This document shows, piece by piece, positions 17,173 to 25,580 of a stretch of DNA of 64,000 nucleotides. The stretch comes from an uncultured Rothia sp. (GTDB lineage Bacteria > Actinomycetota > Actinomycetes > Actinomycetales > Micrococcaceae). The translations under genes were made by a program, and so were the position numbers. The stretch lies in assembly GCA_946221065.1 (NCBI GenBank), contig CAMIIO010000006.1, forward strand, positions 105,428-169,427. Direction: 5' to 3'. Position 1 is the first letter of the stretch, and each line of letters begins with the position of its first letter. The notes beneath the pieces were generated by a model. That model was not told the DNA's origin. It did no database searches and worked only from the letters and a program-made list of their open reading frames with translations.

Positions 17173-17673
17173 ATGACTCTAGACATCATCATCACACTGG
17201 TTTCCGCCGTCCTAATTGGCGTGGGCTGTATCGGCATTATTTATCCCATCTTGCCCGGCTCCCTTGCCGCGCTCGCCGGCGTCCTCCTCTGGGGCTTCAC
17301 TGTGCGAGCCCCTGAAGGCTGGTGGACCATCGGACTCGGCGGCACGCTACTGGTTGCCGGCATGAGCGCTCAACTCCTCCTCACCGGCAGAACCCTCAAA
17401 CGTGAGCGCATTCCCAACTCCTCAACGCTCTGGGGAGCCGTGGGCGCCGTCATCGGCATGTTCGTGATTCCCGTAGTGGGGCTCTTCATCGGTTTTGCGG
17501 TAGGGCTCTTCCTGAGTGAAGCCCAACGCCGCGGCGGCCTTACCGACGCCATCCCCGCTACCCTACAAGCCCTTAAATCTATGGGCATCGGCATTCTCGT
17601 AGAATTTTCCTGCGCTCTCGCCGCCGGCACCGTATTTGTGATCGCCGCACTCACCTACTTCATCACCGCCTAA
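17173..17673 (+). CDS. DUF456 membrane protein
   Basis: 166 residues with five or six hydrophobic helices and the family opening IGVGCIGIIYPILPGSLAA, plus the central GAVGAVIGMFVIPVVG and LFLSEAQRRG segments. DUF456 proteins are small inner-membrane proteins of unknown role. It is followed after 19 bases by another membrane protein on the same strand, so the two are probably co-transcribed. Confidence 0.85.
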   Translation: MTLDIIITLVSAVLIGVGCIGIIYPILPGSLAALAGVLLWGFTVRAPEGWWTIGLGGTLLVAGMSAQLLLTGRTLKRERIPNSSTLWGAVGAVIGMFVIPVVGLFIGFAVGLFLSEAQRRGGLTDAIPATLQALKSMGIGILVEFSCALAAGTVFVIAALTYFITA

Positions 17674-17692
17674 ACCCGGTAGACTAGCCACC

Positions 17693-18169
17693 GTGAAATC
17701 TTTGCCTGCCACCCTCCTACTCCTTGCCTCGATGATTACCCAAGCCTTCGGTATATTCCAATACACCAACAATGCGCTGGACATCTCCGGGCAAGTATTT
17801 TTCCCCATCCTCTTTTCGCTCATGGTTACTTATCTCGCCTGGCGCAATCCGGAAGCCGTGCAGCGATTTAACGGCCCGCACCTGCTGATTCTGGGCTTGA
17901 GCGTAGTGTCCCTGATAGCCACTATCGCCGGCGTGGTGGCAACCATCTGGTATCTCTACCCCTCCGCCTACGTGTACTATGCTTCCCTCCTGGTGCTGGC
18001 AGCTCAGCTTGCCCTCATCATCACGGCACTGCCCAAAATGGAAAAGAAGGAGCGAAAAGTACCTGCACGCCAGGCTAAAAAACGCAAGCAGGACGCAAAC
18101 CTCGTCGCCACCTCCCGCAAAGCAGTAGCCAACGACGACGCCGCAGCGCGCACGTCCTCAAAGAGCTAG
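17693..18169 (+). CDS. Four-helix membrane protein, hypothetical
   Basis: 158 residues from a GTG. Four membrane helices cover residues 3-110 (PATLLLLASMITQAFGIFQY, then three more), followed by a basic, lysine-rich cytoplasmic tail (EKKERKVPARQAKKRKQD). No family recognised. It sits between the DUF456 gene and the GT87 gene, all on one strand. Confidence 0.7.
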   Translation: MKSLPATLLLLASMITQAFGIFQYTNNALDISGQVFFPILFSLMVTYLAWRNPEAVQRFNGPHLLILGLSVVSLIATIAGVVATIWYLYPSAYVYYASLLVLAAQLALIITALPKMEKKERKVPARQAKKRKQDANLVATSRKAVANDDAAARTSSKS

Positions 18170-18236
18170 AAGCACGCCGTCCATCACCACCACAACCGGT
18201 TGAACCGCATCACAAGCCAGCATTGGAGTAACCACC

Positions 18237-19586
18237 ATGCCCCACCCAACACCCTCTAGCGGGAGCGTCAGTACAGCTACCGTACAGGTCAATAAGCCCG
18301 CAGTCATCGCCGCGTACCTGGCGCTGGCGGGCATGATTATTTACACCATGATTTACTCGCTCACCTGGGGTGCCCTGGACTTCTCGGTGTACCGGCTAGG
18401 CGCAATGACGGTGTTCAATAATGAGGGGTTCACCAAAGAGCTCTACGTGATTGACTTGCTGGGTTCTAAGGACGGCTTCCACCTGCCCTTCACCTACCCG
18501 CCTTTTGCTGCGCTACTCTTTGTGCCTATTGCGTTTATCCCCAAGTGGTTGGGGGTAACGCTGATGATGGTGCTGGCGTATGTGGTGGCGTGGTGGTTGG
18601 CAACCCTCATCTACGATTACGCTAACTCCCGTGGTGTGCAGATTCCGTTCCAGCAGTATTTAGGACGTCGCGCTACAATCGCACTGCTGACGGCGGTGAT
18701 CTTGTTCTCGGGGCCGTGGCGTCGCGGGCTGGGATTGGTACAGATTAACCCGCTCATTATGTTGCTAGTGCTCTGGGACTTTGTGCGCCCGGCAACTCGC
18801 GTGCCTCGCGGCGTATTCATTGGTATTGCGGGCGGTATTAAGCTCACCCCGCTGGCATTTGGCTTGATTTTACTCATGCGTAAGGACGTAAAGGGTGTGC
18901 TCACTTTGGGGCTTTCCTTCCTTGTTACCGTGGGCATTGGCTTCCTCTTCCTCCCCAAGGAAGCGGTGGAATTTTGGACCAGTGCCGTCTCTGACCCGTC
19001 TCGCGTGGGCAATATTAACTACCTGGACAATATCTCCATTCAGGGGTGGCTCATGCACTTAGGGCTCACCGAAGGTGCGGCGCTGAAGGTGCCACAGTAC
19101 GGGCTGACGTTACTCTTGCTGGTGGGCACCGCGCTTATGCTGCCTCTTCTGGAAAAGCGTGGCATGTTGATTTCACAGCTGGCATTGAACGCCTTTTTGA
19201 TGCTCTCCATGAGCCCTATCAGCTGGTCCCACCACAACACTTGGCTGCCGCTCATCATTACCGCCCTGTGGGTAGACGCCTTCCCGGTGTTCTTCACTAA
19301 GGGTACGGCGGTGATGGCCGGTATTGCTCGGGTCTGTGCCTGGGTAGGTTCGCTGGGGTTGATTATCTCTCCCATGTGGATTGGCTGGGCGTTGCACGGC
19401 TCCCAGGACAACCTGGATTACATCGCTAAGAGTTCGCTGGCGATTACCGCTATTCCCATCATCGCCCTGTTCTTTGCTATTTCCCTCTGGATCGTTGTGG
19501 GGCTGACCTATCGCCGTCAAATCGCGGCAGAAACTCCTGATGGAGTTGTTGAGGCAAAAGCCGGTTACCCCGCGGTGCGTGGTTAA
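18237..19586 (+). CDS. GT87-family mannosyltransferase (DUF2029)
   Basis: 449 residues, a polyprenyl-phosphate-sugar-dependent glycosyltransferase of the GT-C fold, related to the mannosyltransferases that build PIMs and lipomannan in actinobacteria. About ten membrane helices are visible. The first outer loop carries the acidic catalytic region (WGALDFSVYRLGA), and further family segments are FTYPPFAALLFVP, VQINPLIMLLVLWDF, GIAGGIKLTPLAFGLI and MSPISWSHHNTWLP. Acceptor and linkage cannot be told from sequence. It is followed by a hairpin terminator. Confidence 0.85.
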   Translation: MPHPTPSSGSVSTATVQVNKPAVIAAYLALAGMIIYTMIYSLTWGALDFSVYRLGAMTVFNNEGFTKELYVIDLLGSKDGFHLPFTYPPFAALLFVPIAFIPKWLGVTLMMVLAYVVAWWLATLIYDYANSRGVQIPFQQYLGRRATIALLTAVILFSGPWRRGLGLVQINPLIMLLVLWDFVRPATRVPRGVFIGIAGGIKLTPLAFGLILLMRKDVKGVLTLGLSFLVTVGIGFLFLPKEAVEFWTSAVSDPSRVGNINYLDNISIQGWLMHLGLTEGAALKVPQYGLTLLLLVGTALMLPLLEKRGMLISQLALNAFLMLSMSPISWSHHNTWLPLIITALWVDAFPVFFTKGTAVMAGIARVCAWVGSLGLIISPMWIGWALHGSQDNLDYIAKSSLAITAIPIIALFFAISLWIVVGLTYRRQIAAETPDGVVEAKAGYPAVRG

Positions 19587-19624
19587 AAGAGTGGCCTAGA
19601 TAAGGTACTGAGAAGAGTAAAATC

Positions 19625-19650
19625 CGGGTGGAAGTAACTATTTCCACCCG
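19625..19650. terminator. Hairpin terminator
   Basis: CGGGTGGAA / TTCCACCCG stem with an 8-nt loop, then AATTTCT. It ends the GT87 transcript and faces the convergent VIT-type gene. Confidence 0.7.
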
Positions 19651-19702
19651 AATTTCTCTATCTTGTGCGGGGGAGAGCCTGGATCGCTCAGAGGGTTGGA
19701 AA

Positions 19703-20536
19703 CTAAGCCCCCGAAACACCCAGTAGCGTACCAATGCCATAGCTGGCGGCTAGTGCCAGCGCACCGCCTACCACCACGCGCACCGCCGCGCGCCCGTAAT
19801 GAGGTGAGCCACCCCAGCGCGCGCCGAGCGTGCCCGTAATTGCCAGTGCAAAGAGCACACCCACAAAGGTTGCCGGAATACGGAACGCTTCGGGCGTGAG
19901 CAGAATCAGCAGGGTGGGGAGCATGGAACCGGCAAAGAACGCCGCCGCGGAAGCGATGGCGGCGCTCCAGGGGGAGGGGATGTCGTCTGCGTCGATGCCC
20001 AGCTCTAGATCCAGGTGCGCTTCGAGGGCGTCATTGTGTGTGAGTTCAAGAGCCGCGGAACGAGCCGTGCGCTCAGAAAGTCCTCGGGAAATCAGAATGT
20101 CCGTGAGTTCTTCTAACTCGGCTTCGGGCTCTTCTGCGAGTTCTTGTTTTTCTTTCTCGATGAGCGCCTGTTGGCTATCCACCTGGGAAGAGACGGACAC
20201 GTATTCGCCCAATGCCATAGAGATAGCACCACCCACTACCGCAGCTGCCGCCGCAATGCCGATGGTGTGTACCGACGTCGTCGCCCCGGCAACGCCTACG
20301 ACGGTGGCGGCAACGGACACAATGCCGTCATTGGCGCCGAGCACGCCGGCGCGCAGGCGATTGAGTTTTTCTTGGTAGGCGTCGTTGTTATGGGGTTCGT
20401 TGTGGGATGGGCGGGTGCGGGGAGAGTCGTGGGATACGGAGGTGAGGAGGTTCGCGGCGCGTACTGCCGACGACATCGGGCGGGAAGTGGCGTTAGCGGG
20501 TTGGTGGGGTGGCGCGGGGATGTGTGGAGCTGTCAT
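19703..20536 (-). CDS. VIT1/CCC1-family iron/manganese transporter
   Basis: 277 residues. After a disordered N-terminus (about 1-55), the membrane domain opens with the family sequence LRAGVLGANDGIVSVAAT and GGAISMALGEYVSVSSQ. A cytosolic acidic insert (ALIEKEKQELAEEPEAELEE) matches the metal-binding helices of VIT proteins, followed by DIPSPWSAAIASAAAFFAGS and a final helix pair. These proteins move Fe2+ or Mn2+ out of the cytosol. Its divergent neighbour is ahpC, with a 330-base gap holding a long hairpin and an operator-like palindrome. A shared metal/peroxide control is plausible but unproven. Confidence 0.87.
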   Translation of the reverse strand: MTAPHIPAPPHQPANATSRPMSSAVRAANLLTSVSHDSPRTRPSHNEPHNNDAYQEKLNRLRAGVLGANDGIVSVAATVVGVAGATTSVHTIGIAAAAAVVGGAISMALGEYVSVSSQVDSQQALIEKEKQELAEEPEAELEELTDILISRGLSERTARSAALELTHNDALEAHLDLELGIDADDIPSPWSAAIASAAAFFAGSMLPTLLILLTPEAFRIPATFVGVLFALAITGTLGARWGGSPHYGRAAVRVVVGGALALAASYGIGTLLGVSGA

Positions 20537-20617
20537 GGCTCTATTGAATACTGTTTGTTGCGGTAAATCTACGAAGGCTTGGCTACCCTCAGCCGCGGGC
20601 TAGGGAAAAGCATAATA

Positions 20618-20674
20618 TACCGTTTCCGTTACACCGGCACGTCAAAAATACGTGCCGGTGTAACGGAAACGGTA
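20618..20674. repeat. 25-bp perfect inverted repeat
   Basis: Two perfectly complementary 25-bp arms (TACCGTTTCCGTTACACCGG... and its reverse complement) around a 7-nt loop, CAAAAAT. It lies between two divergent genes, so it is not where a terminator is expected; there is no T-run. Confidence 0.9.
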
Positions 20675-20750
20675 CATTACCTCCATCCTCTTTTGATGAC
20701 GTGCCCAAACTCGTAGAATAAGTGATATAGGACACTCTTTTATGGGTGGC

Positions 20751-20771
20751 TATTATGAGAAATTCATAATA
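20751..20771. promoter_or_regulatory. Palindromic operator candidate upstream of ahpC
   Basis: TATTATGA-GAAAT-TCATAATA: perfect 8-bp arms around a 5-bp centre, about 95 bases before the ahpC start. Size and AT-rich arms resemble Fur/PerR-type boxes, but the match is by eye only. Confidence 0.5.
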
Positions 20772-20865
20772 AGATATTGATTGAAGCCGGCCGGAAACGG
20801 CAAAGGCATACTTTGCACAGTCCGCACTCGTTGCGGAAACTCACCTTCCAGAAAGTGTGATAAAC

Positions 20866-21453
20866 ATGCCCGTACTGACTATTGGCGACGAATTCCCTTC
20901 ATATAACCTCACCGGCGTTATCCCCGGCAACCTCTCCAAGGTTGATGCACAGCAGCCCGAGGACTACTTCACCACCGTTTCTTCCGAAAATCGCGACGAA
21001 GACCAGTGGCGCGTCGTTTTCTTCTGGCCTAAGGACTTCACCTTCGTATGCCCCACCGAAATCGCAGCTTTTGGTAAGCTCGCCGACGAGTTTGAGGCAC
21101 GCGACTGCCAGGTAATCGGTGCATCCGTGGATAACGAATACACTCACTACGCATGGCGCCGCTCCCACGAGGAACTGCAGGACCTGCCTATCGTGATGGC
21201 GTCGGACTTGAACCGCGAACTCGTTTCCGCGCTGGGTATCCTCAATGAGGACGGCGTGGCGGATCGCGCAACCTTCATCGTGGATCCCAATAACATCATT
21301 CAGTCGGTATCCATCACCGCTGACTCCGTGGGGCGTAACACCGACGAAATCCTGCGCCAGCTTGACGCTCTACAGTCCGACGAACTCTGCGCTTGCAACT
21401 GGAAGAAGGGCGCAGAAACCATCGACGCTTTCAAGGAAATGGGTGGTAAATAA
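20866..21453 (+). CDS. ahpC: Alkyl hydroperoxide reductase, peroxiredoxin subunit
   Basis: A 2-Cys peroxiredoxin of 195 residues that reduces hydrogen peroxide, organic peroxides and peroxynitrite. The peroxidatic Cys62 is in FTFVCPTEIAAFG and the resolving-cysteine region is ELCACNWKKGAETID. The ATG at 20866 is preferred: the AGAAAG ribosome site lies about 10 bases before it, too close to the alternative GTG at 20857. The stop overlaps the ahpD start, so the two are translationally coupled. In actinobacteria AhpD recycles AhpC in place of AhpF, which fits the absence of ahpF here. Confidence 0.95.
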   Translation: MPVLTIGDEFPSYNLTGVIPGNLSKVDAQQPEDYFTTVSSENRDEDQWRVVFFWPKDFTFVCPTEIAAFGKLADEFEARDCQVIGASVDNEYTHYAWRRSHEELQDLPIVMASDLNRELVSALGILNEDGVADRATFIVDPNNIIQSVSITADSVGRNTDEILRQLDALQSDELCACNWKKGAETIDAFKEMGGK

Positions 21454-21986
21454 TGAGCATTGATAATCTTCGTTCCGCACTGCCTTCCTATGCGAAGGAT
21501 ATGAACCTCAATCTTTCCTCGCTCACCCGCATTGGCTCCCTCTCTGAGCAGCAGCTTTGGGGAACCATCCTGGCTTGCGCGGCGGCAACCAAGGTGGACT
21601 CGGTAGTCACCGAGATTGCGGCTGAGGCAAAGGAGCACCTCTCTGACGAGGCGTACAATGCCGCGCTGGGTGCAGCAACTATTATGGGAATGAACAACGT
21701 TCTTTACCGCACCCGCGGATTCTTGGACGGCGCTTATGATGATCAGCGCGCGAACCTGCGCATGCAGATTATCGGCAAGTCCGGCGGTATTGAGAAGGTT
21801 GACTTTGAATTCTTCTCCCTGGCTGTTTCGGCAGTCAATGGTTGCTCGCACTGCGTTGCCGCTCATGAGCACACCGTTCGTGAAGAAGGTATGAGCAAGG
21901 ATCAGGTGAATGAAGCACTTCGTATTGCTTCCACCATGGCAGGTGTTGCCCAGGGTATTCAGCTGGCGGAAGCTCTCGGCGAGTAG
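21453..21986 (+). CDS. ahpD: Alkyl hydroperoxidase AhpD
   Basis: 177 residues, all-helical. The redox pair Cys131/Cys134 is in NGCSHCVAAHEHTV with the following histidine that completes the proton relay. In mycobacteria AhpD links AhpC to the dihydrolipoamide acyltransferase and lipoamide dehydrogenase of 2-oxo-acid dehydrogenases; a lipoyl E2/E3 pair is encoded 13 kb away. It starts within the ahpC stop codon. A hairpin and T-rich stretch follow. Confidence 0.95.
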   Translation: MSIDNLRSALPSYAKDMNLNLSSLTRIGSLSEQQLWGTILACAAATKVDSVVTEIAAEAKEHLSDEAYNAALGAATIMGMNNVLYRTRGFLDGAYDDQRANLRMQIIGKSGGIEKVDFEFFSLAVSAVNGCSHCVAAHEHTVREEGMSKDQVNEALRIASTMAGVAQGIQLAEALGE

Positions 21987-22042
21987 CCCTACAATTCTTC
22001 TCTTTGCTTGATGAAGTAGCGGGAAGTGCCACCAGAAGTGCA

Positions 22043-22089
22043 AGGACCTCATGTTCCCTCTCGTAGGGGGCGTGAGGTTCTTCTTTTTG
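22043..22089 (+). terminator. Terminator of ahpC-ahpD
   Basis: Imperfect hairpin (GGACCTCA pairing with TGAGGTTC, plus inner CCCTC/GGGGG) followed by TTCTTTTT. Confidence 0.6.
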
Positions 22090-22222
22090 GGTAAAAATTT
22101 TTTAGGTAGGGCGTGACATCTGGAGGAGATGAGAATCTCACTAAAATTTTAATAAGTACACTTCTATAATTTGCTAGGATTCAACCTGTACTTAATATTT
22201 TGACTATATGAAATGACGTGAG

Positions 22223-23158
22223 ATGACCCCTAACCCTCAGCAAGATCCTAACGTTTCTAGCTACGATCCAGAGCAGAAAAAGAAGACCCCGCTAGGCTGG
22301 CTCTTGGCGCTACTAGCCCTTCTGGCAGCTTTGGTAATTGGTCTTGGTTTGTTCTTTATGAATCGCGATAATAACGACGACGCCCAAGACACTTCCGGCA
22401 ACACGGCAGCTTCTGCTTCCGCAAGCCCAAGCTCCAGCGAAGAAGCAACCTCGCAAGCTAGCCCTTCTGAGAGCGCAGAAGCTTCAGAATCTGCCTCAGC
22501 AACTGCTTCCGAAAGCGCATCGGCTTCTGCCACTGCCTCATCCTCTGCTGAGAAATCTGGCAACGCTTCAGCCGATAAGGACGTTGAAACCCGTGAATAC
22601 AACGGCTCGGGTAACAAGGTTGTAGAAATTGAAAAGCCCGCTGGGGCAAGCGACGCTGCATGGTTTGAGTACGAGTTCACCGGCGAAAAAGCGAACTCCG
22701 CAATTACCATCAACTCACTAACCAAAAACGATGACTTTACCGGCTTGCACGCCTATGTTCCCGGTCAGAATAGTTCCGGATCATTCTGGTTAGACTCTGA
22801 CCCAATTCACACCGGCGAAACTGAAAAGCTAGAAATCATTGCTGATGGTGACTGGACAATTAAGGTTCGCTCCGCTGAGGACGCTCCTACCTACTCTTCC
22901 GGCGATACCGTAGAAGGCACCGGCCCGGCAGCTTTCCACTATGAGGCAGAAAAAGCAACAGAGGTAGACGTAAACTACACCTCCTCGATGAACAACCTGG
23001 GGCAGTTCCGTCTGGTTGCCTACGACGCACAGGGCGAGAGCCAGCAGCTATTCAACCGCAACGTTCGCACGGTTGATGAGACTGTTGAATTCCCCGCAAG
23101 TAACCAAACCATTGAGCTAAACGCTGTAACTGGCGACTGGAAGCTGGTTCTCAAATAA
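22223..23158 (+). CDS. Membrane-anchored Ser/Ala-rich surface protein, hypothetical
   Basis: 311 residues: a short cytoplasmic start, one membrane helix (LLALLALLAALVIGLGLFFM, about residues 29-48), a long low-complexity Ser/Ala/Glu linker (to about 120), then an extracytoplasmic all-beta region of about 185 residues (KVVEIEKPAG, TGLHAYVPGQN, DGDWTIKVRS, NLGQFRLVAYDAQG, ending VTGDWKLVLK). The repeated DWTIKV / DWKLVL strands suggest two tandem beta domains. I do not recognise the family. The layout copies the MmpS-like protein at 4515-5078. It likely projects beyond the wall and senses or binds something. Confidence 0.7.
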   Translation: MTPNPQQDPNVSSYDPEQKKKTPLGWLLALLALLAALVIGLGLFFMNRDNNDDAQDTSGNTAASASASPSSSEEATSQASPSESAEASESASATASESASASATASSSAEKSGNASADKDVETREYNGSGNKVVEIEKPAGASDAAWFEYEFTGEKANSAITINSLTKNDDFTGLHAYVPGQNSSGSFWLDSDPIHTGETEKLEIIADGDWTIKVRSAEDAPTYSSGDTVEGTGPAAFHYEAEKATEVDVNYTSSMNNLGQFRLVAYDAQGESQQLFNRNVRTVDETVEFPASNQTIELNAVTGDWKLVLK

Positions 23159-23172
23159 GAGTGGCTTTTAGG

Positions 23173-23228
23173 GTTGGGCATATGCTATGTTTCCGCGAAA
23201 TCTTGCAAGAACACAGCATGTGCCCAAC
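23173..23228. repeat. Imperfect inverted repeat downstream of the surface protein
   Basis: GTTGGGCA-t-ATGCT and AGCATgTGCCCAAC arms around about 28 bases. It is one of two hairpins in the gap before the convergent NAT gene. Confidence 0.6.
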
Positions 23229-23273
23229 TTAGCTTTATAGGTATAACCTCTTCGATGTGTCATTGAGCATTAC

Positions 23274-23307
23274 CTCGCGTTCTCTATTGAGGGAACGCGA
23301 GATTTTT
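23274..23307 (+). terminator. Intrinsic terminator
   Basis: CTCGCGTTC / GAACGCGAG stem followed by ATTTTT, between the surface-protein gene and the convergent NAT gene. Confidence 0.8.
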
Positions 23308-23349
23308 GATTAAGCACGAACCTGAAAAAGGTGGAACTTTAGGCAATTG

Positions 23350-24174
23350 TTAGTTGCCAAATTTTTGTTTCAGCCCGGTAACGTCGTCATCGGTGAGGTG
23401 GATACCCAGCGTGCTCAGGTGTTCGGCGGCTTGGTCGATGGTGAGTTCGCGGTGTTCGGTGTCCTTGCCGTCGCGGCGGATGGTGAGTGATTTCTCGGTC
23501 ACCGTATGGTGCTCTTCACCCACAAATCCCATAGCCATTAGATGCTGGGTAAAAACGGAGAGCGGTTCCTGTGAGGTAATGAAGTGCCCGGTGCGGAAAT
23601 CTGCGGGAACTGCCGGAAGCTGATCCACAATATGCTCGGTTTTGCCGTTACGAGTCAGCTCCCAAAACACGTTGTTACCCCGTTCAATACGGTTGAGCGT
23701 GAAGTGTTGCCCGGCGGTACTGGCGGTTGCTCCATCGGCAAGTTTGAGCGGGGTGCTAACGGTAAAACCAAAACCTGGATCACATAGATACTCCGCGCCG
23801 TCAAGAGTAACAATCACGACGGCGTGCGTGCGCGAATTATCCGCCGTATGCACCCTGCCCAGACGGCGTTCGACGCCGAACCCCAACTGTTCCAGTACGG
23901 CTGCAAAAATCTGGACATGCTCAAAGCAATAGCCACCGCGATTCTGTTCAAGGAAGCGCCGCTGAACCTGCTCCGGATCAATACCGGGGTGCTGAGAAAG
24001 TACCACATCCAGGTTGCAGAACGGGAATGAATGCAGGTGGGTTTCAATGAGCTGGGTGAGGTAGTCAAGGCTCGGTTCTTGCTGAGGTAGCCTGACAGCG
24101 TCCAGATACGTGGAGAGATCAAAACTATCTGTATGCCAGTCCAAGCCGGTTAAAACACTTGAATATTCTTTCAT
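23350..24174 (-). CDS. nat: Arylamine N-acetyltransferase
   Basis: 274 residues, full length for the NAT family, which transfers acetyl from acetyl-CoA to arylamines, arylhydroxylamines or hydrazines. The catalytic triad is visible: Cys83 (NRGGYCFEHV), His117 (RTHAVVIV) and Asp132 (YLCDPGFG). The N-terminal helical domain and the closing segment fit the family. It is monocistronic and divergent from the CPBP gene. The physiological substrate is unknown; NATs in actinobacteria can inactivate isoniazid-like compounds. Confidence 0.93.
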   Translation of the reverse strand: MKEYSSVLTGLDWHTDSFDLSTYLDAVRLPQQEPSLDYLTQLIETHLHSFPFCNLDVVLSQHPGIDPEQVQRRFLEQNRGGYCFEHVQIFAAVLEQLGFGVERRLGRVHTADNSRTHAVVIVTLDGAEYLCDPGFGFTVSTPLKLADGATASTAGQHFTLNRIERGNNVFWELTRNGKTEHIVDQLPAVPADFRTGHFITSQEPLSVFTQHLMAMGFVGEEHHTVTEKSLTIRRDGKDTEHRELTIDQAAEHLSTLGIHLTDDDVTGLKQKFGN

Positions 24175-24293
24175 GGCTATATTTTCTTTCGTCTGTATTT
24201 TTCCATCTTATGCCCGCCAGGAGGACGAAGATCCCGCCCATTTCCTCCCTGCGGGCGATGTACCCGCCACTCACTCTCACTATGGTTAACAAC

Positions 24294-25418
24294 ATGACTT
24301 CACCTCAATTCCCTCAAAATCATTCACAAAATATGCAGAACCCTCAGTACCCTGCGCCGTCACAAACTTCTGGATACCCGGTTCCGGCCCCGCCACCGGC
24401 GGCTCCTCCTGTTGCTCCCGCACAGCTCTCCTACTCAGGGCAACCTTTTACCTTCGAACCTCCCCGGGAAACTAAGGAACTTGCTTACCATCGCCTCGCT
24501 TTTGCAGACCACAAATCTCGGTGGTGGAAGCCCCTGGTGGAGGGCGTGCTAGGTGTGGTGTTTTACCTGGTGTTTTCGGTGCTGATGATGTTGGGTTTTG
24601 CGATATATATGTTTTCCAGCGGCTCAGCGGAGATTGGCGGCACGCTGAAGGAGGTGCAGCAGCAGGCACTGACTTCCCCTGCCGTCTTTCTAATGATGTT
24701 TGGCAATATTGCGCTGATGTTCCCCTCTCTCTGGCTTGCCCGGCTCATCATGGGTCCGCGTCCGTGGGGTCTAGTTCACTCGGTGGCGGGAAGAATCCGC
24801 TGGGGCTGGATGGGAGTATGTTTTGGGATTTCCGCTCTACTGTATGTACTCATACCCACTCTTTTAGAGCTGCTGTTGAACGGTGCTGAAGGATTCCAGC
24901 CAGTGGTGCATTCCTCAACGCTGGTCTGGATGCTGGTGCTCATTGTGCTGGTGGTTCCGGTGCAGTGTTACGCGGAGGAACTGGTGTTCCGCGGGTATCT
25001 CATGCAAACAATCGGGCGCTGGCTCCGTCACCCTGCCTGGGCGATTGTACTCCCCGCACCACTATTTATGGTGGGCCACCTTTACGACTTTTGGGGTCAG
25101 GCGTCTATTTTGGCAATGGGTATGGCCGCCGGTTTTATGGTGTGGTACACCGGTGGATTGGAAGCCGGGATTGCCATGCACGTGGTGAATAATCTGAACC
25201 TCATGCTCTTTGGTGTGTTGGGTGGTGCGGTGGATCCTTTTGCACAAGAAGGTTTAACCTTTGTAGATTTTCTGATGGCGGTGGGCGTCGAGCTGTTGCT
25301 GGTGGGCGCGGTAATGTATGCGGCGCGCGTGATGGGTGTTGCTCGTACCGGTACTTTTAGCGTGGTGATGAGTCCCCAACGCTGGCGGGAGGTGCAGGAA
25401 GCAAAAGCCGGTGTGTAA
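24294..25418 (+). CDS. CPBP-family intramembrane protease
   Basis: About 375 residues from the ATG at 24294 (an ATG at 24282 is equally possible). A Pro/Gln/Tyr-rich cytoplasmic region precedes eight hydrophobic helices. All three CPBP (Rce1/Abi-type) motifs are intact: EELVFRGYLMQ (the EExxxR motif), FMVGHLYDFW and AMHVVNNLN, which supply the glutamates, histidines and asparagine of the active centre. These proteases cleave within or near membranes; bacterial members are linked to bacteriocin immunity and protein maturation. A close paralogue lies at 26883-28061 with an Abi gene between them. Confidence 0.87.
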   Translation: MTSPQFPQNHSQNMQNPQYPAPSQTSGYPVPAPPPAAPPVAPAQLSYSGQPFTFEPPRETKELAYHRLAFADHKSRWWKPLVEGVLGVVFYLVFSVLMMLGFAIYMFSSGSAEIGGTLKEVQQQALTSPAVFLMMFGNIALMFPSLWLARLIMGPRPWGLVHSVAGRIRWGWMGVCFGISALLYVLIPTLLELLLNGAEGFQPVVHSSTLVWMLVLIVLVVPVQCYAEELVFRGYLMQTIGRWLRHPAWAIVLPAPLFMVGHLYDFWGQASILAMGMAAGFMVWYTGGLEAGIAMHVVNNLNLMLFGVLGGAVDPFAQEGLTFVDFLMAVGVELLLVGAVMYAARVMGVARTGTFSVVMSPQRWREVQEAKAGV

Positions 25419-25580
25419 AGAGTGGTAGGTTTTGGTGAATGTTTAGATTTGTTCAATACGAACAAAATAGCTGTGCTGTCAGCTCCGTTCCGGTGGGCTG
25501 TCTGTATTGGAAACTCACTAACCTCTGAGGCAGAACGGTTCCCTTCTCGCCGTCTATAGTCGATAGGCTGGGTATTTGCC

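Noticed and set aside
19584..25425. AGAGTGG just after three different stop codons (near 19590, 23158 and 25419)
   Set aside because: Seven bases in three places is too short to distinguish from chance.
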